Positions 1 to 8,501 of a stretch of DNA of 64,000 nt are shown piece after piece. The notes beneath the pieces were generated by a model. It was not told the origin of the DNA and searched no databases. It saw only the letters and a list, made by a program, of their open reading frames with translations. Position 1 is the stretch's first letter, and the number at the start of each line of letters is the position of its first letter. Both the position numbers and the translations under genes were made by a program. Origin of the DNA: Hyphomonadaceae bacterium BL14 (GTDB lineage: Bacteria > Pseudomonadota > Alphaproteobacteria > Caulobacterales > Maricaulaceae); assembly GCA_027627705.1 (NCBI GenBank), contig CP091242.1, forward strand, positions 732,076-796,075. Reading direction: 5' to 3'.

Positions 1-546
1 GAAGGCGTCGACCTTGCCGCCGGTCTGGGTCCAGATTTCCGGACCGGTCGTCTCGGCATGGACGCGCCGGTTGGCGGTATTGTCAAACTGGTTGGCCCAG
101 ATCGCGCCATGGGGCTCGGACGCATTCATCTCCTGCGCCAGCTGGCCTGAATAGCGCGCATAATGGTTCGGGTTGGCATAGGGGACGGCGTCCACCTCGA
201 TCAGTTCGGCGCCCATGAGGCGGATGGCGGCGGCTTTCTCGCGCGACTGGGTGCGCGGGAACACGATGACCACCCGGTAGCCGAGCGCGCGGCCGACCAT
301 GGCCAGGCCAATACCGGTATTGCCCGCCGTACCCTCGACAATCGTGCCGCCGGGTTTCAGCGCGCCGGAGCGTTCCGCATCACGGATAATGCCCAGCGCG
401 GCGCGGTCCTTCACGGAGCCGCCCGGATTGAGAAACTCCGCCTTGCCCAGAATCTCGCACCCTGTGGCGTCGGAGACGCGGTTGAGGCGCACCAGCGGCG
501 TGTTGCCGATCAGATCGATGACGGAACGGGCGGGGGCTTGGGTCAT
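1..546 (-). CDS. cysK: Cysteine synthase (O-acetylserine sulfhydrylase), 5' part only
   Basis: PLP enzyme that makes L-cysteine from O-acetylserine and sulfide in the cytoplasm. The first 182 residues are in the window and the gene runs off the left edge. The N-terminus has the family signature IDLIGNTPLVRLN (residues 10-22). K46 in NPGGSVKDR is the expected Schiff-base lysine, and the TAGNTGIG loop near residue 70 binds the substrate carboxylate. The start is the ATG at 546, chosen because the conserved N-terminus begins directly after it. A cystathionine beta-synthase-like member of the same fold cannot be excluded without the C-terminus. Confidence 0.9.
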   Translation of the reverse strand, partial: MTQAPARSVIDLIGNTPLVRLNRVSDATGCEILGKAEFLNPGGSVKDRAALGIIRDAERSGALKPGGTIVEGTAGNTGIGLAMVGRALGYRVVIVFPRTQSREKAAAIRLMGAELIEVDAVPYANPNHYARYSGQLAQEMNASEPHGAIWANQFDNTANRRVHAETTGPEIWTQTGGKVDAF

Positions 547-717
547 GGCGGGCGTCTCCAGGCGGGCTCGCGATGTCAATGCCAGATAGGGCGTTGATAT
601 GCGAGCCTTACACGCAAAAACCTCAGACGCGCGTGTCAGGCACGGCCCCCAGCGCACCATGAAGGTGAGTATCGCGGCACACCTGCAACAGGCTGACAGG
701 ATCGGTGGCGGGTCATG

Positions 718-747
718 CCGCCCGGCTGGAGGCAGACGGCCGGGCGG
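718..747 (-). terminator. GC-rich hairpin downstream of the sugar transferase gene
   Basis: Two perfect 8-bp arms (718-725 and 740-747) flank a 14-nt loop in the 265-bp gap between the stop at 812 and the cysK start at 546. It lies downstream of the transferase gene on the minus strand. There is no clear T-tract, so it may only be a weak terminator or an mRNA-end structure. The rest of the gap, 547-811, has no convincing gene; the cysK promoter should lie in its left part. Confidence 0.35.
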
Positions 748-811
748 GCGCACGACGAGGTCGTGATGCCAAAGCCGCGTGATGGGAACCGGTCATCGCG
801 GGTGCAGCAGG

Positions 812-2296
812 CTAGCCGCCGCGTGCGAAGATCACCTCGCGCACGGTGCGCACCAGAATGACGCAATCGCGCCACAGCGACCAGTTGCGCACATACCAGG
901 CGTCCAGGCGCGCGCGTTCGGCAAATGTGGTCTGGTTGCGGCCGTTGGTCTGCCACAGGCCGGTCAGGCCGGGGCGCATGCGGGCATAGGCGGTCATATA
1001 GTCACCATAGGCGCTAATCTGGGACAGCGTCATCGGCCGCGGCCCGACCAGGCTCATATCGCCCCGCAAGACGTTGATCAGCTGGGGCAGTTCATCCAGA
1101 TTGGTCTTGCGGATCAGCCAGCCCACCGGCGTGATGCGCGGATCGCGGCGCAGTTTCTGGAAGGCGTGCCACTCCGACGCGATGGCCGGATTATCGCGGA
1201 TCAGTTTGTCCAGGCGCGCCTCTGCGTCCAGCTGCATGGACCGGAATTTCAGGCAGTCAAAACTCCGCCCGCCGCGGCCGACGCGCCTCTGGCGGAACAG
1301 GGCCGGCCCGCCATCGGCGCGTACGGCCAGGGTAATGGCGGCCAGCACGGGTGCCAGCAGCACCAACAGCCCTGCGGATGCGGCCACATCGAACACGCGC
1401 TTGGCTATCTCCGCTGCCGGACGGGCCAGCGGGTCACGCACATCGATGAAGGACACGTCTTCCAGCGGATAGTTGAGCACTTCGGCCTGGGTGGGCAGGG
1501 GACCGATCTGGGGTGCCAGCAGGAAGGGCACGCCCTCCAGGACGAGGGCGCGGATCACGTCGTGCTGATCCTGCTCATCGGGCGCGGGCGCATAGACCAC
1601 GCCTCTGCCCGAAATGGAGGCGCGCCGCATCGCGTCGATCAGGCGCGCCTTGTCCATGTCGTCAGTCGCTACCACGCTGTCCACATGGACGCCCAGCGCG
1701 TCGTGCCTGGCGATCACCTCGCGCACCGCGCCCGATCGGACGGCTGCCGTGAAGAGGACGGCCGGGCTGGTCCACAGTCCGGCCGATCTGAGCGCCTGAC
1801 GCGCGGCCAGGCGCGTGCCCGCCAGCGCGGGTGCCAGAATGAGCCAGTGTGTGGCGGTCAGCACGCGTGAGCCGACCTCGATGGTGGCGAACTGAATGGC
1901 CCCCGCGCCCAGCATCGCCACCGCGCACCCCGTCAGGATAGCCGGGAGCTGGTCCGTTAACGCCTCGCGGCGGTGATAGTGACCCTTGGAGCGCAGCCAG
2001 ACCAGCATGACGAGACTGAATGCGCCCGCGATCGCGAAATGCAGGCTGAGCCCTGCCGGATGATCGGACAGCGCGGGATAGCCGGCCATGGCCCGCAGCA
2101 GATCGGTGAGTCCATAGGCCCCCACCGCTGCAATGGCAAAAGCGGTCAGATCAGCCCAGACCAAGGCAGCGGACTTGATCGACTGAAGGCTGGCCGATTT
2201 GAACTGGTGCCGGGTCCGGCCCCGAAACTGGCCCCGGAGCGGTCCCGGCGTGCCGGAAGCGGTGTTCGCCTCGCTGCGTGCCTCGATGCCCTGCAT
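812..2296 (-). CDS. Polyprenyl glycosylphosphotransferase (WcaJ/HfsE-type initiating transferase)
   Basis: Transfers a sugar-1-phosphate to undecaprenyl phosphate, the first step of exopolysaccharide assembly at the inner membrane. The N-terminal half has several hydrophobic segments and a CoA-binding-like region. The C-terminal about 200 residues form the bacterial sugar transferase domain: FRQRRVGRGG, the KFRSM motif, RKTNLDELPQLINVL and GDMSLVGPRP, ending in GLTGLWQ. The start at 2296 is preferred (494 aa) because GGAG lies 9 nt upstream; in-frame ATGs at 2311 and 2362 lack a good site. It follows lexA. Caulobacter HfsE is this type of enzyme, and a holdfast-like locus lies 20 kb away, so a role there is plausible but not shown. 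Confidence 0.88.
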   Translation of the reverse strand: MQGIEARSEANTASGTPGPLRGQFRGRTRHQFKSASLQSIKSAALVWADLTAFAIAAVGAYGLTDLLRAMAGYPALSDHPAGLSLHFAIAGAFSLVMLVWLRSKGHYHRREALTDQLPAILTGCAVAMLGAGAIQFATIEVGSRVLTATHWLILAPALAGTRLAARQALRSAGLWTSPAVLFTAAVRSGAVREVIARHDALGVHVDSVVATDDMDKARLIDAMRRASISGRGVVYAPAPDEQDQHDVIRALVLEGVPFLLAPQIGPLPTQAEVLNYPLEDVSFIDVRDPLARPAAEIAKRVFDVAASAGLLVLLAPVLAAITLAVRADGGPALFRQRRVGRGGRSFDCLKFRSMQLDAEARLDKLIRDNPAIASEWHAFQKLRRDPRITPVGWLIRKTNLDELPQLINVLRGDMSLVGPRPMTLSQISAYGDYMTAYARMRPGLTGLWQTNGRNQTTFAERARLDAWYVRNWSLWRDCVILVRTVREVIFARGG

Positions 2297-2407
2297 GATC
2301 ACCTGCTCCATCCGGACGCATTCTGCGTGCATGAAGCGGAGCGGATGCAAGACCCATTCCATCCGGCGCAGGTGCCGGAACGGGCACAGAGGCGCGGGCT
2401 GCAGGTC

Positions 2408-3073
2408 CTAGTGGTAGCGGCGGATCAGGCCGACGAGCCGGCCCTGAACCTTCACCTCTCCGGGACCGAAAATGCGCGTTTCGTACGCCGGGTTCGCCGC
2501 CTCCAGAGCGATGGAGCCGCCCTTCTTGCGCAGCTTCTTGAGCGTGGCTTCCTGATCATGAACCAGCGCCACCACGATATCGCCTGTATCGGCGGTGTCG
2601 GCGCGTTTGATGACGACCAGGTCACCCTCCAGAATGCCGGCGTCGATCATGGAATCGCCGCGCACTTCGAGCGCGAAATGCTCGCCGCCGGAAATCATCC
2701 CGGCAGGTACGGACAGGCGGTCCACCTCGTGCTGGATCGCCTCAATCGGCACGCCCGCTGCAATGCGGCCAAGCACCGGCACGTCAACACCGGCCTCACT
2801 CTCGCGCCCGCGGCGGAAATCAGCCTCGACCACATTGCCGGAGGATTTGGGTGCGGCGCTGTCCGGCATTTTGAGCACTTCCAATGCGCGGGCCCGGTGG
2901 GCCAGGCGCCGGATGAAGCCGCGCTCTTCCAGCGCGCTCACCAGACGGTGCACGCCGGACTTGGACGCGAGCTGCAGCGCATCCTTCATCTCGTCAAACG
3001 AAGGCGACACGCCGTCCTCGCTCAAGCGCCTGTGGATGAAGAGCAAAAGCTCGTGCTGTTTCTTGGTGAGCAT
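2408..3073 (-). CDS. lexA: LexA repressor
   Basis: SOS-response repressor, 221 aa. It has an N-terminal winged helix (residues 1-68, starting [10 protein letters not shown]) and a C-terminal S24 peptidase-like self-cleavage domain. The cleavage bond is A106-G107 in GRIAAGVP. The catalytic dyad is S141 (VRGDSMID) and K179 (EATLKK). A consensus LexA box overlaps its promoter, so it should be autoregulated. It lies directly downstream of trpC but has its own promoter in the 73-bp gap. In many relatives moaC and moeA sit between trpC and lexA; here they do not. Confidence 0.97.
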   Translation of the reverse strand: MLTKKQHELLLFIHRRLSEDGVSPSFDEMKDALQLASKSGVHRLVSALEERGFIRRLAHRARALEVLKMPDSAAPKSSGNVVEADFRRGRESEAGVDVPVLGRIAAGVPIEAIQHEVDRLSVPAGMISGGEHFALEVRGDSMIDAGILEGDLVVIKRADTADTGDIVVALVHDQEATLKKLRKKGGSIALEAANPAYETRIFGPGEVKVQGRLVGLIRRYH

Positions 3074-3091
3074 CGCGCCCTCTCAGGTATA

Positions 3092-3106
3092 GAACAAAAC
3101 CGGAAA
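3092..3106 (-). promoter_or_regulatory. Possible second, imperfect LexA site
   Basis: On the + strand GAAC (3092-3095) and GAAA (3103-3106) are separated by 7 nt, one mismatch from the GAAC-N7-GAAC form of the alphaproteobacterial LexA box. It lies just downstream of the predicted lexA transcription start, where a second operator could tighten repression. One mismatch in eight positions can arise by chance, so the call is tentative. Confidence 0.35.
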
Positions 3107-3116
3107 CCCTGTAGAT

Positions 3117-3145
3117 GTTCTATGCCTGTTCCGGATTAACGTCAA
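3117..3145 (-). promoter_or_regulatory. lexA promoter with overlapping LexA box
   Basis: Reading the minus strand, TTGACG (3145-3140), a 17-nt spacer and TAGAAC (3122-3117) form a sigma-70-type promoter. A perfect GTTC-N7-GTTC box (3117-3131 on the + strand) covers the -10 element and part of the spacer. This is the known alphaproteobacterial LexA operator, so bound LexA would block RNA polymerase and autoregulate lexA. Confidence 0.85.
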
Positions 3146-3146
3146 G

Positions 3147-3950
3147 CTAACGCGGCGCATTTCCCAGAAGTGTGCGTGTGGCCGCCTCGACATCGTCCTG
3201 ACGCATCAGGCTTTCCCCTACCAGCAGAGCTTTGGCCCCTGCAGCCTGCATCCGCAGCGCGTCTGCGCGGGAGAAAATGCCGCTCTCGGCCACCAGACAA
3301 ACGTCCAGGCCTGCCATGGGCGCAAGGGTTTCAAAGGTTTCCAGAGACGTGTCAAAGCTGCGCAGGTCCCGATTATTCACGCCGATGAGGGGCGAGGGCA
3401 GGGCCAGCGCCCGGGTCATCTCGGCGGCGTCATGGACCTCCACGAGCGCGTCCATGCCCAGCGCCGATGCGGCCTCGATCAGGTCACGCGCCAGGGAATC
3501 GTCCACCGCGGCGAGAATCACCAGGATGCAGTCAGCGCCCAGCGCCCGCGATTCGACGACCTGCCAGGGGTCGTAGAGAAAATCCTTGCGCAGAACGGGC
3601 AGGTCTACGGCGGCGCGCGCAGCGATCAGATAATCTTCATGGCCCTGAAAGCTCGGGGCGTCGGTCAGGATGGACAGGCATGACGCTCCGCCCGCCTGAT
3701 AGGCGCGCGCCAGGGCCGGCGGGTCGAAGTCGGCGCGGATCAACCCCTTGGAGGGGCTCGCCTTCTTGACCTCGGCGATCAGGGAGAGCCCGTGGCTGGC
3801 ATGGCGGGCATTGAGCGCATCGAGAAATCCGCGCGGTGCCGGCGCGGCCTTGGCGCGCGCTTCAAGGGCTCTCAAGGAAATGGCGGCCTTGCGCTCAGCG
3901 ATTTCCACGCGCTTGTAGGCTTCGATGCGTTTGAGGGCGTCGCTCATCAC
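3147..3950 (-). CDS. trpC: Indole-3-glycerol phosphate synthase
   Basis: Tryptophan biosynthesis: converts 1-(2-carboxyphenylamino)-1-deoxyribulose 5-phosphate to indole-3-glycerol phosphate. 267 aa, a single TIM barrel of normal length. Visible motifs are the [12 protein letters not shown] lysine strand, the LRKDF lysine, the VEVHD glutamate, GVNNRDL, and the C-terminal AESGI and LVGESLM phosphate-binding region. It is the last gene of trpGDC and overlaps trpD by 4 bp, indicating translational coupling. Confidence 0.97.
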   Translation of the reverse strand: MMSDALKRIEAYKRVEIAERKAAISLRALEARAKAAPAPRGFLDALNARHASHGLSLIAEVKKASPSKGLIRADFDPPALARAYQAGGASCLSILTDAPSFQGHEDYLIAARAAVDLPVLRKDFLYDPWQVVESRALGADCILVILAAVDDSLARDLIEAASALGMDALVEVHDAAEMTRALALPSPLIGVNNRDLRSFDTSLETFETLAPMAGLDVCLVAESGIFSRADALRMQAAGAKALLVGESLMRQDDVEAATRTLLGNAPR

Positions 3951-4972
3951 GGCTGTCCCTGACTGATGGCCGCAAGCCGCTCCAGCGCGGACTTGGCGCG
4001 GCCGTCATCAATCGCCGCCGCCGCCAGGGCCGCGCCGTCTTTCAGATTGGCCGCCAGCCCTGCCAGGCGCAGCGCGGCCGCCGCGTTGATCAGGACAATA
4101 TCGCGATACGGTCCCGGCGCGCCGTCGAGAAGGGCGCGGATCGCCGCTGCGTTCTCCGCCGGTTCTCCGCCCTTCAGGTCGTCCAGCGACGCGCGCGGCA
4201 GGCCGGCGTCTTCGGGGGTGATCTCATATTGCGCGATGGTGCCGTCCGCGTGCAGCTCGGCGGCGTGAGTTATGCCCGTGGTGGTGATCTCGTCCAGCCC
4301 GTCTGCGCCGTGGACGATCAGGGCGGTTTCAGCGCCCAGATCACGCAGTGCTTCGGCCATGGGCATCAGCCAGCCCCGGTCGAACACGCCCAGAAGCTGG
4401 CGGCGCGCACCGGCGGGGTTTGAAAGCGGGCCCAGAAGATTGAACACCGTGCGCACACCCAGGATTTTGCGCGCAGGCCCCACATGACGCACCGCGCCGT
4501 GATGGGCAGGCGCAAACAGAAAGCCGACACGCGCCTCATTCAGCCCGCGCTCGATCCGGTCGGGACCCGCCGTCAGGTGCACGCCCAGCGCTTCGAGCAC
4601 TTCAGCGGATCCGGATTTGGACGAGGCGGCCTTGTTGCCATGCTTGGCGACCACCGCGCCTGCGCCCGCTGCCACCAGCGCGGCGGCGGTGGATATGTTC
4701 CAGGTGCCGCGCGCATCGCCGCCTGTGCCGCACGTGTCGATGGCCCCCGCAGGCGCGCGGACAGGCGTCATGCGCGCGCGCATGGCTTCTGCACCCACGC
4801 GCAGGGTTTGCGGGCTTTCACCGACCGCCGCCAGTGCCAGCAGGAAGCCGCCGGTCTCCACCGGGTCGGCCTGCCCATCCATCAGGGCGTCGAACGCCGC
4901 GCGCAGGGCTTCGGCGTCAGGTTCCCGTCCGGCCGCCAGGGCCGTGATGGCCGCGCGCATGCCGCCCATCAC
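3947..4972 (-). CDS. trpD: Anthranilate phosphoribosyltransferase
   Basis: Transfers the phosphoribosyl group of PRPP to anthranilate. 341 aa, the usual length. The [15 protein letters not shown] stretch holds the PRPP-binding GTGGD loop, followed by [16 protein letters not shown]; the NPAGARRQL segment is also typical. It overlaps trpG by 4 bp upstream and trpC by 4 bp downstream. Two methionines begin the frame, so the exact start could be 4972, 4969 or 4960. Confidence 0.97.
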   Translation of the reverse strand: MMGGMRAAITALAAGREPDAEALRAAFDALMDGQADPVETGGFLLALAAVGESPQTLRVGAEAMRARMTPVRAPAGAIDTCGTGGDARGTWNISTAAALVAAGAGAVVAKHGNKAASSKSGSAEVLEALGVHLTAGPDRIERGLNEARVGFLFAPAHHGAVRHVGPARKILGVRTVFNLLGPLSNPAGARRQLLGVFDRGWLMPMAEALRDLGAETALIVHGADGLDEITTTGITHAAELHADGTIAQYEITPEDAGLPRASLDDLKGGEPAENAAAIRALLDGAPGPYRDIVLINAAAALRLAGLAANLKDGAALAAAAIDDGRAKSALERLAAISQGQP

Positions 4973-5553
4973 GCTGCCTCCGCCTGGAATCCGGCCAGGG
5001 CGAGGAAATTGGCCAGCAGGTCATGTCCGTGCTGGGAAGCGATGCTCTCAGGGTGAAACTGCACGCCGTGAACCGGGCGCGTCTCATGAGCCAGTCCCAT
5101 GATCTCGCCATCGGAGGTCTGCGCTGTGACGCGCAGCGGGCTGCGTTCGGGCAAGGCCACGGCCAGCGAGTGATAGCGTGTGGCCGTGAAAGGCGAGGGC
5201 AGGCCGGCGAACACCCCTGTTGCGTCATGGGTGATCGCACTGGTCTTGCCGTGCATGATCGACCGTGCCGGCACCACCTTGCCGCCGAACACCTGGCCGA
5301 TGGCCTGATGGCCCAGGCACACGCCCAGGATCGGCAGATCATCGGGCGCGGTGCGGATCAGCTCCAGGCAGATGCCCGCCTTGTCGGGATCGCACGGTCC
5401 AGGGCTCAGCACCACCGCGCGCGGATCCAGCGCCAGCGCCTCGGCGGCGCTCATCACATCATTGCGGATGACGCGGGTGCGCGCCCCCAGCTCCTCGAAA
5501 TAGTGCACGAGGTTGAAGGTGAAGCTGTCGTAATTGTCGATGATAAGCAGCAT
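4969..5553 (-). CDS. trpG: Anthranilate synthase component II (glutamine amidotransferase)
   Basis: Supplies ammonia from glutamine to TrpE for anthranilate formation. 194 aa. The start is the ATG before [13 protein letters not shown], the canonical N-terminus, rather than the longer open frame that would run into the divergent gene. The class I amidotransferase triad is visible: Cys in [10 protein letters not shown] and His/Glu in GVQFHPESI. First gene of trpGDC; trpE is not in the window. No leader peptide or attenuator is evident in the 83-bp divergent spacer. It could also serve as PabA. Confidence 0.95.
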   Translation of the reverse strand: MLLIIDNYDSFTFNLVHYFEELGARTRVIRNDVMSAAEALALDPRAVVLSPGPCDPDKAGICLELIRTAPDDLPILGVCLGHQAIGQVFGGKVVPARSIMHGKTSAITHDATGVFAGLPSPFTATRYHSLAVALPERSPLRVTAQTSDGEIMGLAHETRPVHGVQFHPESIASQHGHDLLANFLALAGFQAEAA

Positions 5554-5636
5554 GAGCGCGCGTGATCCTTCCGAGCAGGAGCTGGAACTTAGGCAAGCAC
5601 GCGCCGTGCGCCAACCGCGACTCGCTGTAGACATCA

Positions 5637-6590
5637 GTGATGATCCGATGCGCAGCCTATGCGCCGCATCTGGGCGCTGCGCTGGGCGCAACCCTGATGG
5701 CGGCTGCCGCTCTGGCCTTCAGCGCGGGCGCAGGCCCGGCGCCGGTGGCGGATATTGCTGTGCCGGCCAATGAGATGGCGGTTGGGCAGGCGCCCGTTTT
5801 CACGCCCGTTCCGGGTACACCGGCGGCGGACAAAGCGTTGGGCGCTGGCGTCCACGCAGGGGCGCAATCGGTCGCTCATCAGCCTGCCGATCCGGCTCCA
5901 ACCCACCGCCCCATGCTCGCGATCATCATGGATGATGTCGGGCCGGATATCGCCGTGGCGCGCCGCCTGATGGCGCTGGAGCCGCCGGTGACGCTGGCGA
6001 TCCTGCCCTATGCTGCGGCAGCACCGGCGCTGGCCCGGGAGGCGGCGGACGCTGGCCGCGAGGTGTTCGTGCATCTGCCCATGGAGCCGGGCGGTCTCGA
6101 TGATCCCGGACCGTGGGCGCTGAGCCGCGCGCAGGATGGCCAGGCCATTGGCGAGCGCGTCCGCTGGGCCTTTGCCCGTGTGCCGGGCGCGGCGGGCTTC
6201 AATAATCACATGGGCAGCGGGTTCACGTCCGACGCGCAGGCCATGGCGCGGGTGTTCGCAGCGCTGACCGGGTCCGAGGCGCTGATGTTCGTCGACTCGC
6301 TCACCGGCCCGCGTTCGATTGCGGCGAACAGCGCCCGCGACGCCGGCTTTCCGGCGCTGCGCCGCGATGTGTTTCTGGATACAGATCGCGACGAAGGCGC
6401 CATCGCTGCGAGGCTGAAGGACGCCCTGGCGCTGGCCGCCTCACGCGGTCACGCCATCGCCATCGGTCATCCGTATCCGGAAACGCTTTCTGTGCTCGAT
6501 ACGCTGGCGGACCGCGCCGCCGCCCATGGCGTGGAGATCGTCACCGTCAGGGCGCTCGCGCAGGCGCGGGGCGCCCGCGCGCCACCCTGA
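5637..6590 (+). CDS. Divergent polysaccharide deacetylase family protein (YibQ-like)
   Basis: 317 aa. A hydrophobic N-terminal signal/anchor (about residues 8-30) is followed by an Ala/Pro-rich linker and a NodB-like barrel from about residue 95. The barrel starts [11 protein letters not shown] and carries [19 protein letters not shown] and AIGHPYPET, typical of the divergent polysaccharide deacetylase (DUF610) family. These proteins are periplasmic and linked to the cell envelope; the substrate is unknown. Start is GTG 5637 or ATG 5640. Divergent from trpG. Confidence 0.85.
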   Translation: MMIRCAAYAPHLGAALGATLMAAAALAFSAGAGPAPVADIAVPANEMAVGQAPVFTPVPGTPAADKALGAGVHAGAQSVAHQPADPAPTHRPMLAIIMDDVGPDIAVARRLMALEPPVTLAILPYAAAAPALAREAADAGREVFVHLPMEPGGLDDPGPWALSRAQDGQAIGERVRWAFARVPGAAGFNNHMGSGFTSDAQAMARVFAALTGSEALMFVDSLTGPRSIAANSARDAGFPALRRDVFLDTDRDEGAIAARLKDALALAASRGHAIAIGHPYPETLSVLDTLADRAAAHGVEIVTVRALAQARGARAPP

Positions 6591-6592
6591 GA

Positions 6593-6967
6593 CTAAAGGC
6601 CTGCGCCTCCAAGAGGTTCCGTCTGCGCGATCTGCTCCATGGAGGCGATCAGCGGGCGTCCGCGCTGAATGGCGGCCTGTACCGAAGGCAGCGACAGCGA
6701 TGCCGTGTGGGCGTCCCGGCTGTCCCAGACTTCGGTGATCCAGAGCGTGTCCGGCGCGCCGGGATCCGCCGCGACGACGTAGGACCGGCAGCCCGGCATG
6801 TTCCGCAGCCCGTCCAGCAGGATGGCCGCCAGCTCATCGCGGCGGCCCTCGGCCGCGATCATCTTGCCGATCAGTCCGAACATTGGTGTCGCTCCCGCCG
6901 CACACGCCGCTGGCGCCACCGCGATCGCCAAGCCTGACAGACAGAGGTGACGCCGGTCGAGATCCAT
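6593..6967 (-). CDS. Antibiotic biosynthesis monooxygenase (ABM/YgiN-like) domain protein with export signal
   Basis: 124 aa from the ATG at 6967. After a 26-residue signal-like segment (DRR followed by a hydrophobic Ala-rich stretch and AAGA), a small ferredoxin-like ABM domain begins at MFGLIGKMIAAEGRRDEL and contains PGCRSYVVAADP and ITEVWDS. ABM proteins are usually cytosolic dimeric monooxygenases or heme/quinone-binding proteins. The twin-arginine-like leader suggests export here, but the start is uncertain and MFGLIG could be the true N-terminus. The longer frame to 7069 would overlap motB. Confidence 0.7.
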   Translation of the reverse strand: MDLDRRHLCLSGLAIAVAPAACAAGATPMFGLIGKMIAAEGRRDELAAILLDGLRNMPGCRSYVVAADPGAPDTLWITEVWDSRDAHTASLSLPSVQAAIQRGRPLIASMEQIAQTEPLGGAGL

Positions 6968-7031
6968 ACATTCAGCGTGATCAACCGTGAGCTCCGGGTC
7001 AACCGATGAAGGCCGGCCCCGGGCGCGCCGG

Positions 7032-7937
7032 TCAGCGCATATGCTCGGGTGGCACCACAGGCGCTTCACGCAGCAAGGTGATCGACAGGCGGCGATTGCC
7101 CGCCAGATACGGATCGTCGGGATAGAGCGGCTCGGCGCCGGCGCGACCGCGCACCTCGGCGATGCGATGGTCGGGCAGGCCGGTTCCCGCCAGCACGCGC
7201 AGCGCCGAATTGGCCCGGTCTGATGACAGCTTCCAGTTGGTCGGCGCGCCGGGCGGTGTCGGGCTGGAATCGGTATGGCCTGAAATGGTCACCCGGTTGG
7301 GCAAGCGCGCGGCGATCTCACCCACGGCGCGCAGCAGGACTTGTGCGCGCTCGTTGGGCTCGGTGGAGCCCGGATTGAACATCGGGCGGCCTTCCTGGTC
7401 GATCAGCTGGATGCGCAGGCCTTCTTCAGTCATCTCAATCAGCACGTGATTGGACAGCTCTGCCAGTTCCGGCATGTCCTGCAGGGCCTGACGCAAAGAT
7501 TGCTCGGCGCTGGCGAACTCGGCGGTCTCGCGCCGTGACATGGCGCTGGCAAGTGCCCCCATGCTGACCTGCGGCTCATCTCCGGCAGAGGCGCTCGACG
7601 AGGTTTCCTGCTGGTCGCGCTGCTCTTCCGCCGGGCTGGGCGCGAGCCGGTCGACGATGGACGCCGTGCCCGAGGCCCGCGAGCCTTCCTGGCCAAAATT
7701 GGTTCCGCCCAGCACCCCGCCTGAACCCGACATGGACTGGCTGACGCTGGCGGGCGCAAAATAGTCCGCGATGCCGGCGCGCTGTTCGGGTTCGGTGTTG
7801 TTGATCAGCCACAGCATCAGGAAGAAGGCCATCATCGCCGTGACGAAATCGGCATAGGCCACCTTCCACGCGCCGCCATGGTGGCCGCCGGAAACCTTCT
7901 TGATCTTCTTGATGATGATCGGTCTGTTAGTCGCCAT
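7032..7937 (-). CDS. motB: Flagellar motor stator protein MotB
   Basis: 301 aa. Short basic cytoplasmic N-terminus, then one membrane helix containing the proton-binding D30 in AYADFVTAMMAFF, a plug/linker region rich in Ser/Gly, and a C-terminal OmpA-like peptidoglycan-binding domain (ISGHTDSSP, then the RANSALRVL and NRRLSITLL helices). It anchors the stator to the cell wall. motA is not adjacent; in Caulobacter motA and motB are also unlinked. Divergent from the flavin reductase gene. Confidence 0.93.
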   Translation of the reverse strand: MATNRPIIIKKIKKVSGGHHGGAWKVAYADFVTAMMAFFLMLWLINNTEPEQRAGIADYFAPASVSQSMSGSGGVLGGTNFGQEGSRASGTASIVDRLAPSPAEEQRDQQETSSSASAGDEPQVSMGALASAMSRRETAEFASAEQSLRQALQDMPELAELSNHVLIEMTEEGLRIQLIDQEGRPMFNPGSTEPNERAQVLLRAVGEIAARLPNRVTISGHTDSSPTPPGAPTNWKLSSDRANSALRVLAGTGLPDHRIAEVRGRAGAEPLYPDDPYLAGNRRLSITLLREAPVVPPEHMR

Positions 7938-8026
7938 TCCAACCCACCCGCAACGCCTTATGTATTGCGCGTATCATGACCTGTCAGGGTTAAGGGCGGG
8001 TTTCCCCAAAGGGCAGGGAGCGATTT

Positions 8027-8497
8027 GTGACTCAAGACCGGGCCTATCGCGACGCGCTGGGATGCTATCCCACCGGCGTTGCGCTTGTGACGCGTGCCGA
8101 CCAGGGCGGGGCACGCGCCATGACCATCAATTCCTTCGCCAGCGTGTCGCTCACCCCGCGCCTGGTTCTGTGGTCCCTGGATCGTGGCAGCGACCGGTTC
8201 GACGCCTTTCTGGCCGCAGAGCATTACGCCATCAATGTGCTCGCCGCTGATCAGAGCCAGCTGTCATCGGCGTGTGCCATGACAGACGATCTGGGGTCCG
8301 CTGGAGGGCGCTGGGCACCGGGTGTCAATGGCGCGCCGCTTGTGGCAGGGGCCATCGCGTGGTTCGAGTGCACCCGTGTGGCGGTCCACCCCGGCGGGGA
8401 TCATGTCATCATCGTGGGCGAGGTCACCGGCTTTGACATGCCGCGTCAGGCCCCTGCGCTGGTCTTTCACAAATCTGTCTACGGGCAATCGGGGTAG
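8027..8497 (+). CDS. Flavin reductase family protein (FMN-binding split barrel)
   Basis: 156 aa. GCYPTGVALVT, TINSFASVSLTPRLVLWSL and ALVFHKSVYG are typical of small NAD(P)H:flavin oxidoreductases that feed reduced flavin to a two-component monooxygenase. No partner monooxygenase is adjacent. GTG start with GGGAG about 6 nt upstream. Ends 4 bp before the dehydrogenase gene, so the two are probably co-transcribed. Confidence 0.9.
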   Translation: MTQDRAYRDALGCYPTGVALVTRADQGGARAMTINSFASVSLTPRLVLWSLDRGSDRFDAFLAAEHYAINVLAADQSQLSSACAMTDDLGSAGGRWAPGVNGAPLVAGAIAWFECTRVAVHPGGDHVIIVGEVTGFDMPRQAPALVFHKSVYGQSG

Positions 8498-8501
8498 GGT
8501 G

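Noticed and set aside
636-956. 106-codon minus-strand frame beyond the sugar transferase stop
   Set aside because: Out of frame with and overlapping the transferase C-terminus; Arg/Pro/Cys-rich with no start context.
5554-5636. Possible trp leader peptide or attenuator before trpG
   Set aside because: No Trp-rich short ORF or alternative hairpins in the 83-bp spacer.
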